A stretch of DNA of 64,000 nucleotides from Parabacteroides acidifaciens (lineage in GTDB: Bacteria; Bacteroidota; Bacteroidia; Bacteroidales; Tannerellaceae): NCBI RefSeq assembly GCF_003363715.1, contig NZ_QREV01000017.1, positions 23,897 to 87,896 on the forward strand, given 5' to 3'. Positions 36,601 to 43,204 of this stretch are shown here, one piece after another. The stretch's first letter is position 1, and the number at the start of each line of letters is the position of its first letter. A program made the translations under genes and the position numbers. The notes beneath the pieces are model-generated. The model was not told the origin of the DNA, did no database searches, and saw nothing but the letters and a program-made list of their open reading frames with translations.

Positions 36601-39307
36601 CAGTATGTACGACGCATCATTGGATAAGATCATACCTTTCGGCTGGTCATTCGTCCCCAAAAGATATATTAATTTATATGCCCCGCAATTCTCGGAAGGG
36701 ACAGCCTTTACAAGCAACAACAAGTACGAGACGGGAACAAACAAGAACCTGCGCATACCCGAATACCAGTACGACCGCCTCAACTGGCAGGATGTATTGT
36801 CTTTAGGCTCCCGCTACGGAAGTAACCGCGTCTACGCATCCGGAGTCATGATGAAATCGGCGGCCGCCCCGGCTGTGGCCGAAGTCCTCAGCATCACAGA
36901 CGACAGCGCCGTTCTGGAAGAATCCGCCGTACGGGCCGACCAGGGCGTTGCGGAGATTATTGCAGAAGAGGAACTGCCCGCTCCGATCAAGCTACGCGAG
37001 AACTTCGCCGAAACCGCCTTCTTCTATCCGGCACTCGTGACCGGCAAGGAGGGCGACGTTGCGTTCAGCTTCACGATGCCCGAAAGCAATACGACCTGGA
37101 AACTGCAACTGTTAGCACAGACGGAAGACCTGAAATACGGCTACCTGTCGCGCGAGATCATCACTAACAAGCCGCTGATGGTGACCCCGAACCTGCCGCG
37201 TTTCCTGCGCCAGGGCGACGATGTGACAATCACGGCACAGGTCAGCAACCAGTCCGGCGAAACTCTCAGCGGACGTGCCAGCCTGGAACTGTTCGACCCG
37301 GACAACATGGAAATCCGTAGAGACGCACGGCCGTGCGTCTCTACACGACCGTACGTATTCACCCTGGCGACCGACAGCACGACAACCGTCAGCTGGTCTT
37401 TCCGCGTCCCCGCAGCGGCGAATGGCGTTATCGGCTGCCGCATCATAGCCGATTCGGACAAGGGAAGCGACGGCGAACAGCACCTTATCCCGGTTCTCTC
37501 CAACGAGATATTAGTGACGGAAAGCACCCCGTTCTACCTCTTCGACAAGAACGAAGAAGTGATCCGCCTGAAAGACCGTAGAGACGCACGGCCGTTCCGC
37601 ACGACACTCGAACTGACGGCCAACCCCATCTGGTATGCCGTACAAGCCCTGCCGACCCTCACGCAGCCGGAAGACGACAACGTCATCTCCTGGTTCGCCT
37701 CCTACTACAGCAACACGCTGGCAAGCTACATCGCAACGGCCCATCCGCGCATCCAGCAGGTCATCAGCCAGTGGAAAGCACAGGGCGGAAACGCCTCCAC
37801 GCTCTATTCCAACCTCGAAAAGAACGCGGAACTGAAAGACATCCTCCTGCAGGAAACGCCTTGGGTATTAGAAGCAAGCAACGAGACGGAGCAGAAACAA
37901 CGCCTCTCCCTCCTTTTCGACCTGAACCGGGCAGCCGGGCAACGGGAAATCGCCCTACAGCGCCTTCTCGACCTGCAAAGGCCGGACGGCGGGTGGAGCT
38001 GGTTCAAAGGCATGTATCCAAGCCAGGAAATCACACTCTATATCCTGAAAGGAATGACCCAGTTAGTGCAGTTGAACGCCATCGGGTATAACCAGCAGGA
38101 AAAGGAGATGCAGATGAGAGCGCTGAAGTTCATCGACCAGCAAATCCAGTCCGACTACGAAGCGCTCCAAAAGATCAAGAACTGGCAGAGAAACGAAATT
38201 TCTCCCTTGGAAATCGAATACCTGTTTGTCCGCAGCGCCTACCGCGACATCCCGGAACTGGGTTCGGCCCGCGAAGCGATCCGCTACTACACAAACTTAG
38301 CGGAAAAGCAGTGGAGCAAACAATCCATCTACGGAAAAGGTGAAATCGCCTGGCTGATGCTGCGCAACGGCAAGAAAGAGGTTGCAAACAACATCCTCGC
38401 CTGGTTGCGCAAGACGGCGACCACATCCGCCGACCGGGGCATGTATTGGGCGAACAACCGGAGCGGCGCAAGTTTCTTCACCTCACCGATCGACACGCAT
38501 TGCCTTTTGATGGCCCTCTTCAACGAAACGTCGCCCAACCAGCAGGAGACCGACCGGATGAAGCAATGGCTCCTCAGCCAGAAACAGACGCAAAACTGGC
38601 CCTCCGTCCCGGCAACAGTCAACGCCATCTACGCCTTGCTGCTGACCGGAAGCGACTGGCTGAGCGACAGCAACACCTGCACGGCTGAATGGGGCAAGGA
38701 AACCTATAGCACCACAAACGGCGAGTTGGCCACCGGCTACCTGAAAGTCACCCGTTCGGAAGAAAAAGCCGTTGCATCCGGCGGAAACACCATCACCATC
38801 CGCAAGGAAGGCACCGCGCCTGCCTGGGGAGCTGTCTACGAACAATACCTCCGGAACATCAACGACGTGAAGAAGCAGAAAGGCGCGCTGAACGTTGAGA
38901 AGATGCTGTTTGTCGAGACGAACAACGGTTCCGAACGTCAACTGCGTCCCGTCACGCCCCAGCAGCCGCTCCGTGTCGGCGACAAGGTTATCGTACGCCT
39001 GACTGTCCGCACCGACCGCACGATGGACTACGTCTTCCTGAAAGACCTCCGCGCCGGATGTTTCGAACCGGCTGCCCAGCTTTCCGGCTCGACCTATCGG
39101 GACGGAGCCTGGTATTACCAGTCGCCGACGGATGTATCGGAAAACTTCTTCTTCGACCGCCTGCCCCAAGGCACATACGTCCTGGAATATGCCGTATATG
39201 TGTCACGCCCAGGTGAATACGCAGGCGGTATCAGCACGATCCAATGCCTGTATGCTCCCGAGTTCGTGTCGCATACGGAAGGAGGGTTCTTAAAAGTGGA
39301 CTTCTAA
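33644..39307 (+). CDS. Alpha-2-macroglobulin-family protein, very large
   Basis: 1887 residues. The N-terminus (MKIRAFIVLALIACGILSTV) is a signal anchor, with a possible lipobox LIAC that would put it in the lipoprotein class. MG-type beta-sandwich domains follow: DRGIYRPGQNVFFKGIAY (about 525), VEEYKRPTFKVDFLP (about 605), and the A2M core ETAFFYPALVTGKEGD (about 1120) with TMPESNTTWKLQLLA. A helical thioester-like domain (about 1330-1700, with RPDGGWSWFKGM) lacks the CxEQ thioester, as in the YfaS/MagD-like subgroup. Bacterial A2M proteins trap proteases and guard the periplasm. No partner gene such as pbpC is adjacent. Two copies of a palindromic repeat are inserted in frame near residues 1224-1234 and 1312. 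Confidence 0.9.
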   Translation: MKIRAFIVLALIACGILSTVFYVQANRASLDEKAITEAIQTKNTPQLIQSLITKMKNQLEKDSETFPELIKEVETYTAVCPDSASVAILHSMIAEMYNNYYRQNRWNINQRTELTGYVPDDIREWTANLFTEKIKQELTLSLEPARLLQQTPVGQYNLILKKGKDSPELRPTLYDFLTFRAIEIQPAAEWYNDLIAFRRTQPEKKPLLLDELDYWQYKYDSRLTTAADYKNALDSLFQVYGKEPFAIEIEIAQMHRLQRERYQGNKAHQDSIQAAIYALCKESIARYAKNDRVNAFKNQLGQMEMPVLNVESQNNVYPGKSLTLRIRYTNTPQLTVRIYKSLRQPQEAWRNYNKNNKNMLGELVKEQTFKMNMPDTYTEADSTLSIPMDKLGLYEYVITVPGKQLTVSNRFSVSRLAALTRSQTNNSEVLVTDLESGKPIEGATVIYYKTDMMKGTLQRQGEVKTDHLGIAVLPAKKKIEQIRPVFRDDTASIITSIYPYGSFRPEKEQVELSLFTDRGIYRPGQNVFFKGIAYVKDTDDPHVVAGRTYTVTLRDANYKEVASKELTTDKFGSFNGEFTIPTQTLSGNFTLVSERARTNIRVEEYKRPTFKVDFLPIKEEVTFGKPVRITGEAQTFSGIALQAGEVNWTITRRPFWARFYMPNPFDYTTEQVANGTAKVDSKGNFSLSFVPERPETTGMRPAYQSYEVTATLTDSKGETQEAQYTFSVGDTGILLDIQMPGEEMENDSAKAVITAYTVNRQKASAEGNYTIYSLSDEKTEPDQFGMDQYKIDKLMTVGTFITGDELSPALFRNLPAGRYRLEVKATDSNGKEVSANQDFILYSRRDKRPPVFMHTWLIEERTTCEPGEDAEFVFGTSDKDAHVLYEVYSSDRKCTKREYIRMSDENRTFRLPFKETDGDGFTVTFTFVKEGKMYVKQVPVYRRQPNRRLNILAETFRDHLLPGSKENWKFRITDADSVAVTAEVLVSMYDASLDKIIPFGWSFVPKRYINLYAPQFSEGTAFTSNNKYETGTNKNLRIPEYQYDRLNWQDVLSLGSRYGSNRVYASGVMMKSAAAPAVAEVLSITDDSAVLEESAVRADQGVAEIIAEEELPAPIKLRENFAETAFFYPALVTGKEGDVAFSFTMPESNTTWKLQLLAQTEDLKYGYLSREIITNKPLMVTPNLPRFLRQGDDVTITAQVSNQSGETLSGRASLELFDPDNMEIRRDARPCVSTRPYVFTLATDSTTTVSWSFRVPAAANGVIGCRIIADSDKGSDGEQHLIPVLSNEILVTESTPFYLFDKNEEVIRLKDRRDARPFRTTLELTANPIWYAVQALPTLTQPEDDNVISWFASYYSNTLASYIATAHPRIQQVISQWKAQGGNASTLYSNLEKNAELKDILLQETPWVLEASNETEQKQRLSLLFDLNRAAGQREIALQRLLDLQRPDGGWSWFKGMYPSQEITLYILKGMTQLVQLNAIGYNQQEKEMQMRALKFIDQQIQSDYEALQKIKNWQRNEISPLEIEYLFVRSAYRDIPELGSAREAIRYYTNLAEKQWSKQSIYGKGEIAWLMLRNGKKEVANNILAWLRKTATTSADRGMYWANNRSGASFFTSPIDTHCLLMALFNETSPNQQETDRMKQWLLSQKQTQNWPSVPATVNAIYALLLTGSDWLSDSNTCTAEWGKETYSTTNGELATGYLKVTRSEEKAVASGGNTITIRKEGTAPAWGAVYEQYLRNINDVKKQKGALNVEKMLFVETNNGSERQLRPVTPQQPLRVGDKVIVRLTVRTDRTMDYVFLKDLRAGCFEPAAQLSGSTYRDGAWYYQSPTDVSENFFFDRLPQGTYVLEYAVYVSRPGEYAGGISTIQCLYAPEFVSHTEGGFLKVDF
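37317..37344. repeat. 28-bp perfect palindrome inside the A2M gene
   Basis: GTAGAGACGCACGG followed by its exact reverse complement CCGTGCGTCTCTAC. It is translated in frame and adds RRDARPCVST to the protein near residue 1225. Palindromes of this kind are normally intergenic. Confidence 0.9.
37578..37595. repeat. Partial second copy of the palindrome inside the A2M gene
   Basis: GTAGAGACGCACGGCCGT is identical to the first 18 bases of the palindrome at 37317 and is also preceded by CC, then diverges. It encodes RRDARPF in frame. Confidence 0.85.
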
Positions 39308-39313
39308 ACCGAA

Positions 39314-39468
39314 GGGGATGTGTCAAAAGTCCTATTTATAGCGTCTGTGTCCTGGCGGGCTTGACCCGCCATCTCATTCTAATTACTGTAAATCATCTTA
39401 GTATGAGGTTGCGGGTCAAGCCCGCAATGACACGCTAAAGCGTTAGAACTTACTTTTGACACACCCCC
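39314..39468. repeat. Foldback element after the A2M gene
   Basis: The ends GGGGATGTGTCAAAAGT and ACTTTTGACACACCCC are complementary. Inside are GGCGGGCTTGACCCGCC (39354-39370), itself a hairpin, and GCGGGTCAAGCCCGC (39412-39426), with GTGTC/GACAC between. It resembles a small non-autonomous foldback (MITE-like) element and is related in design to the elements at 45521 and 48083. Confidence 0.8.
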
Positions 39469-39540
39469 ATTTTTTTAGCATTGATATCGGCAGTAAATAC
39501 ATAATTTTGTTTCAAGTCAAGGCAAAACAATGTTGTGTTC

Positions 39541-40017
39541 TTAAAAGTTCAGACAAATAGAAATTGCAGGTTGCTGTTGTTGAATTGTTCCATTCAGGGC
39601 GGAGATACACACCGTTTGACTTCCTGCACCAATAGAAAGAGCCTTCTTCTTGTTTTTCGCCGCATAGATAAATAGAGGCACGCTTGCTCCACATAACCCA
39701 ATGGATGTTGCCAACAAACCGGCATCTATAGGATCGGATAACTTTGTGTCCATAGCGCCGTGGAGCACACCCCAAAAAAGCAAAGTCCCCACTCCTAATC
39801 CAAGGCTGACTCCTCCTGCTATTTTTAGTGTTTTCGCCCTTCGTTTATATACAGAGAAATCGTCTCCGTTTTTCTGTAATCTACTCATTCCGGAAATAGA
39901 CAAATTCTCACTCATCGTAATGCTATTTTCATTTACCGGATTTATACCTTTTGCTTGATGCGGGAATGAAAAGATAAAAATAGCACATAATAAAAAATTA
40001 AGATATGGATATTTCAT
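39541..40017 (-). CDS. Predicted membrane protein of unknown function
   Basis: 158 residues with a signal peptide (about 1-23, FIFSFPHQAKG) and two hydrophobic segments (about 70-92, IAGGVSLGLGVGTLLFWGV, and 104-121, GLLATSIGLCGASVPLFIY) separated by a short loop. No family recognised. It is 15 bp downstream of the lipoprotein gene at 40033-40404, so the two may be co-transcribed. AT content is higher than in the housekeeping genes around, consistent with an accessory region. Confidence 0.65.
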   Translation of the reverse strand: MKYPYLNFLLCAIFIFSFPHQAKGINPVNENSITMSENLSISGMSRLQKNGDDFSVYKRRAKTLKIAGGVSLGLGVGTLLFWGVLHGAMDTKLSDPIDAGLLATSIGLCGASVPLFIYAAKNKKKALSIGAGSQTVCISALNGTIQQQQPAISICLNF

Positions 40018-40032
40018 AGATGTATTACTTGA

Positions 40033-40404
40033 TTATTCTATCCCTTTTTGATTGACGATCATACCAATATAAAGATCTGAACTTCTGAAGCCGATCGCAA
40101 AAGAGCGTTCTTCTCCATTATTTGAACTGACTTTAATTAAAAGCGATGCTCCTTTGTCTTTTTTTATTAGTGTGTACCATTTCATGTTTATGGTATCTCC
40201 TTCTACTCGATTGCCATTTTCGTCTCCTACTGCCATTTGCCAATGGTCACGGTTCGCTTTTACTTCTACTTCCTGTTGCCGAGAGTCTAAATTAATGACT
40301 TCTTTTTCAAACTTAAATGAGCCAACAGTCGTATAATCAACCTTGTGACAAGCAGGACTGAGCAGTAGAGGCAACACAATTAAAAAAATATGGAGCTTTT
40401 TCAT
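40033..40404 (-). CDS. Small lipoprotein with BACON-like domain
   Basis: 123 residues from the ATG at 40404 (MKKLHIFLIVLPLLLSPAC). The lipobox is LSPAC. The mature part is one Ig-like sandwich: FEKEVINLDSRQQEVEVKAN, DHWQMAVGDENG, LLIKVSSNNGEERSFAIGF, IGMIVNQKG. Its end (R-x-A/F-x-I-x-x and V-x-Q-x-G) matches BACON domains found in Bacteroidetes surface proteins that may bind carbohydrate or mucin. The upstream in-frame extension to 40479 has no signal peptide and is unlikely to be translated. The 226 bp to the next gene (40405-40630) contain a repeated TAGCTATGAATTTG motif and no gene. Confidence 0.72.
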   Translation of the reverse strand: MKKLHIFLIVLPLLLSPACHKVDYTTVGSFKFEKEVINLDSRQQEVEVKANRDHWQMAVGDENGNRVEGDTINMKWYTLIKKDKGASLLIKVSSNNGEERSFAIGFRSSDLYIGMIVNQKGIE

Positions 40405-40630
40405 CTGGAATTGTTTTATAGGTTGATAAACACCATTCGTTTGAATCGTAAAGCTATGAATTTGCAGGCTTCCATCCAAACGAGTAGCTATGAATTTGTC
40501 ATTATCAGCATCATTTTCTTTTGATCTTTAAACTATGAATATGATTGTCTAAGATAAAATTCTGAGACAACCGTTCATCCTTTCTTTCGCACAAACCATT
40601 ATGACAGTCTTGAATATCGAAAGAAGATTC

Positions 40631-41860
40631 TTAAAGTGCTGTCATTAAAAACTCACGTATGTGAATCTGTTGGATGCCTTTTTCATTCGTCCCGGCGTTA
40701 AACTCATCCATGCTAACAACATATTTAGGATAATGGTCCGTGATATTCATTAAATTACCGAATTCGCGTTCTCTTGTTTTCTCATCCATAAGTTGATAAG
40801 CAACTTGAATATAGATACGATTTCCGTTTTTCGACCCTATGAAATCAATTTCGTAGTTTCCTTGTTGGCCAACTTTAACATCATAGCCACATCGAAGTAA
40901 ATGGAGATACACGGCATTTTCCAATAGTTTTTGTATCTCTTTGCCTAAATTGTATCCGCGGATTACATTTCGTAGACCTAAATCTTCGAAATAATATTTT
41001 TCTCCTATTTCAAAGATTTTTAGTCCGTTTATATCCATTCGATTTACCTTATGGATAAAAAAAGCATTGAGTAAGGGGGTTATATAATTGATCACAGTTT
41101 GGGTTGAAACGGTAGAACGTTGGGATTTCAGATATTTTGCAATATTGGATGCAGAAAACATATTCCCGAGATTGTCTGCTAAATATTCCACTAAGTCATT
41201 TAAGAATGATACATTTCGGATATTCTCCCGCGCTACAACATCTTTCAGTAGAATCGTGGAATATACATTGCGTAAATATTCAAAAGCATGAACCTCTTCC
41301 GTTCCGATTACTTTTAAGTAGGGCATTCCACCTATTGTCAGATATTTATAGAGACTCTGGTTGCTATCTTCCAATGTGAAAAAACGAAGGAATTCTGCAT
41401 AGCCTAAGCTATGGATCGGGAATTCAATGTATCGGCCGCTTAAATGTGTGGCAAGCTCCCCTGATAACATAGACGCATTGCTTCCCGTACAGGTAATATC
41501 GCAAACTCCCTCTGCCAATAAACTTCTTAAAGCATATTCAAAGCGTTGTATTTCTTGTACTTCATCAATGAATAGGAAGTTTTTACAGTTTTGTTGTAAA
41601 TTGGTATGTACATATTGGTATAAGTCGTCATCTGTCCGGATAAATTCGTGAGGCTTTAGCTCCCTGTTAATATATATGAGATGAGCATTTGGAATCGTTT
41701 TTTCGATGTAATCCATTAGCTGATACATGATATAGCTTTTCCCGATTCTGCGCTGGCCTACCAGGATTTTTATAATGTCTTTTCCTATAAAAGGCTTGAT
41801 ACGCTCAGTGTAAATCGGGCGATCTATATATTCTCGGGTAAAACGAATTTTGTCAATCAT
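40631..41860 (-). CDS. AAA-type ATPase with DUF4143-like C-terminal domain
   Basis: 409 residues from the ATG at 41860 (MIDKIRF). Walker A is VGQRRIGKSYI (about 35), Walker B-like NFLFIDEVQEI (about 98), and sensor motif CDITCTGSNASML. A winged-helix region (YLKSQRSTVSTQTVINYI) and a DUF4143-type C-terminus with IDFIGSKNGNRIYIQVAYQ (a PD-(D/E)XK-like fold) follow. Such ATPases are widespread orphan genes of unknown role. The start lies inside a 23-bp direct repeat; the upstream copy carries a decoy ATG that goes out of frame after 15 codons. Confidence 0.9.
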   Translation of the reverse strand: MIDKIRFTREYIDRPIYTERIKPFIGKDIIKILVGQRRIGKSYIMYQLMDYIEKTIPNAHLIYINRELKPHEFIRTDDDLYQYVHTNLQQNCKNFLFIDEVQEIQRFEYALRSLLAEGVCDITCTGSNASMLSGELATHLSGRYIEFPIHSLGYAEFLRFFTLEDSNQSLYKYLTIGGMPYLKVIGTEEVHAFEYLRNVYSTILLKDVVARENIRNVSFLNDLVEYLADNLGNMFSASNIAKYLKSQRSTVSTQTVINYITPLLNAFFIHKVNRMDINGLKIFEIGEKYYFEDLGLRNVIRGYNLGKEIQKLLENAVYLHLLRCGYDVKVGQQGNYEIDFIGSKNGNRIYIQVAYQLMDEKTREREFGNLMNITDHYPKYVVSMDEFNAGTNEKGIQQIHIREFLMTAL

Positions 41861-41908
41861 AATGGATGCTTTTTGCAAATATAGTAATTTTGTCAATCAT
41901 AATGGATG
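41846..41908. repeat. 23-bp direct repeat duplicating the ATPase start region
   Basis: AATTTTGTCAATCATAATGG plus ATG occurs at 41846-41868 and again at 41886-41908, 40 bp apart. The copy at 41846 contains the true start of the ATPase gene; the other lies upstream of its promoter box. Confidence 0.85.
41876..41883 (-). promoter_or_regulatory. -7 box of the ATPase promoter
   Basis: Minus-strand TATATTTG lies between the two copies of the 23-bp repeat, 15 bp before the ATG at 41860. Confidence 0.6.
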
Positions 41909-42324
41909 AATTTGCTTGCGATTTTAGTGCTGTTCGCTTTTACTTCTAAAGTATATTTTGATTTGATAAGTAAGAGGCGCTTTTCGGCATCCGCGGATTA
42001 TCTCTTCAAAAGAATTAATATCGGGAATGAAATCCTTTTTCTGCAAATTGGAAAATTGACAATAACCCCCATTTCGGACGTTTTTCTATTTCATCTGAAA
42101 TCTTGATCGATTTTGGATTGACTCTTTTCATAGTTTAAGCTCCCCTTTCTGACAATAGGAAAAACGAGGTGCGCAGCCCGTTCCAAAAAGCGTGCAATTT
42201 GATTGCCGAAAACCGGAAATACCGACAAAGTGGAAAACCTTAACTCCCGGAGAATCGAATATTTGCGGACGAAGGCGGACGGCGTTCCAAATATCCCAAG
42301 GAATTTATGAGGGCTTGTCACCGT

Positions 42325-42510
42325 GAAGTGCGCAGAAAATTGCCTTGAAGTAACGCTTCATCGCTCTGAAGGTTGACTTCGCACTATATGAAGTCAGACT
42401 TCAGAGCAACAAAGTTCCGGATCAGAGCAATAAAGTCCCTCTTCATGACGATAAAGTGCCTGATCATAGGAAAAAGCCCCTTTTTGACAACTGCAAAGCT
42501 GATTAACATT
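42325..42510 (-). repeat. Degenerate tandem array, 21-bp period, next to a conserved leader
   Basis: On the plus strand the anchor AAAGT occurs at 42411, 42432 and 42453, exactly 21 bp apart, and continues as GAAGT/AAGG at 42390, 42369 and 42347-42326. About eight units are visible. Each begins with C/T-AAAG or TGAAG, has a variable middle, and ends near AGAGCAA or ATGACGA. Several units (42347, 42368, 42390) contain GAAG-5 nt-CTTC stems. Towards the leader the units become CAAAGCTG and AAAGCCCC. Between 41909 and 42325 the periodicity fades and no convincing gene is present. The second example begins near 63950. Confidence 0.8.
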
Positions 42511-42568
42511 TGTTTTGTTTCGAATGTCTTTCGAACCGAAAAAATGCGTTTTATACAATAAGCCTCCC
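42470..42568 (-). repeat. Conserved array leader, copy 1
   Basis: In minus orientation: CTTATTGTATAAAACGCATT, then TTCGAAAGACATTCGAAAC, AATGTTAATC and AAAAAGGGGCTTTTTCCT, after which the 21-bp units start. About 80 percent identical over about 100 bp to 63847-63945. Two TTCGAA palindromes lie in its middle. It directly abuts a DUF1016 gene remnant. Confidence 0.85.
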
Positions 42569-42636
42569 ACATCGCAGGCCCTCTTTCTTGTAATTGCAAA
42601 TACGCAACGGCCCGTTGCGCATTCGAGCGCATTGTT

Positions 42637-42735
42637 GCCCCAACCGATTTGTTTTTGACTTTCTGATAACAGTTTACCAATATTCCAATACATGGTAAGC
42701 ATTTCTTCATTGGCTGCGTAAATACTCTCATCTTT
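42637..42735 (-). pseudogene. Remnant of a DUF1016 (YhcG-type nuclease) gene
   Basis: The minus-strand frame reads SIYAANEEMLTMYWNIGKLL followed by SESQKQIGWG, which is the conserved N-terminal segment of DUF1016/YhcG proteins. A stop precedes it, there is no usable start at the family N-terminus, and after GWGNN the sequence changes to array-leader DNA. Only about 33 codons of a gene of about 350 remain. Confidence 0.75.
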
Positions 42736-42761
42736 TATTTCTTAATCGCAGATTTTTTGTC

Positions 42762-42769
42762 TAAATTTG
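42762..42769 (+). promoter_or_regulatory. -7 box of the DUF1573 gene pair
   Basis: TAAATTTG matches TAnnTTTG, 30 bp before the ATG at 42800. Confidence 0.6.
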
Positions 42770-42799
42770 CATCTTAAACAATAGCTAAATAAAGAGAAG

Positions 42800-43177
42800 A
42801 TGAAACAGATTATTTTTATTTTCATGACAATCCTGCTGGCTACAGGAATGGCGTCAGCGCAAGGCAAAGCTGTAATTTCAGCAGATGAGACCTCTTTCGA
42901 TTTCGGTACAATCAAAGAGGCTAACGGAAATGTATCGCATACTTTTAAGATCAAGAATACAGGCGAAGCCCCGCTCGTCCTGACACGCGTCATTGCTTCC
43001 TGCGGTTGCACGACACCCGAATGGACCAAAGAGCCGATCGCCCCGGGAAAGACAGGTGACATCAAAATCACGTATAACCCGAAAGACCGCCCCGGTCCTT
43101 TCGTGAAGACTATATCCGTTTACAGCAATGGTAAAACCGGTAGTTTTATCCTGACAATCCGGGGAGAGGTAGAATAA
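42800..43177 (+). CDS. DUF1573 protein, short form
   Basis: 125 residues: signal peptide (about 1-20, LLATGMASAQG) and one DUF1573 Ig-like domain with the core TFKIKNTGEAPLVLTRVIAS followed by CGCTTPEW, then PIAPGKTGDIKITYNPK and a final strand FILTIRGEV. The CGC motif is invariant in the family. Proteins of this type are abundant in Bacteroidetes and are thought to be periplasmic; their role is unknown. The next gene encodes a longer homologue starting 28 bp downstream. Confidence 0.88.
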   Translation: MKQIIFIFMTILLATGMASAQGKAVISADETSFDFGTIKEANGNVSHTFKIKNTGEAPLVLTRVIASCGCTTPEWTKEPIAPGKTGDIKITYNPKDRPGPFVKTISVYSNGKTGSFILTIRGEVE

Positions 43178-43204
43178 TAACACAGGAAAAGCGAATCACT
43201 TAGA

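Noticed and set aside
38483..39169. Minus-strand frame of 228 codons
   Set aside because: Antisense shadow of the A2M gene in GC-rich codons.
42091..42321. Minus-strand reading frame of 76 codons
   Set aside because: No family, no ribosome-binding or promoter signal, and it lies in the decayed part next to the array; judged not to be a gene.
42325..42510. Possible CRISPR array
   Set aside because: The whole period is 21 bp, with no 28-36 bp repeat, no spacers of similar size and no cas genes nearby.
42384..42731. Minus-strand reading frame of 115 codons across the nuclease remnant, leader and array
   Set aside because: It is in a different frame from the DUF1016 remnant and shows no protein similarity apart from heptads forced by the 21-bp period. 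Kept only as an alternative reading in the findings.
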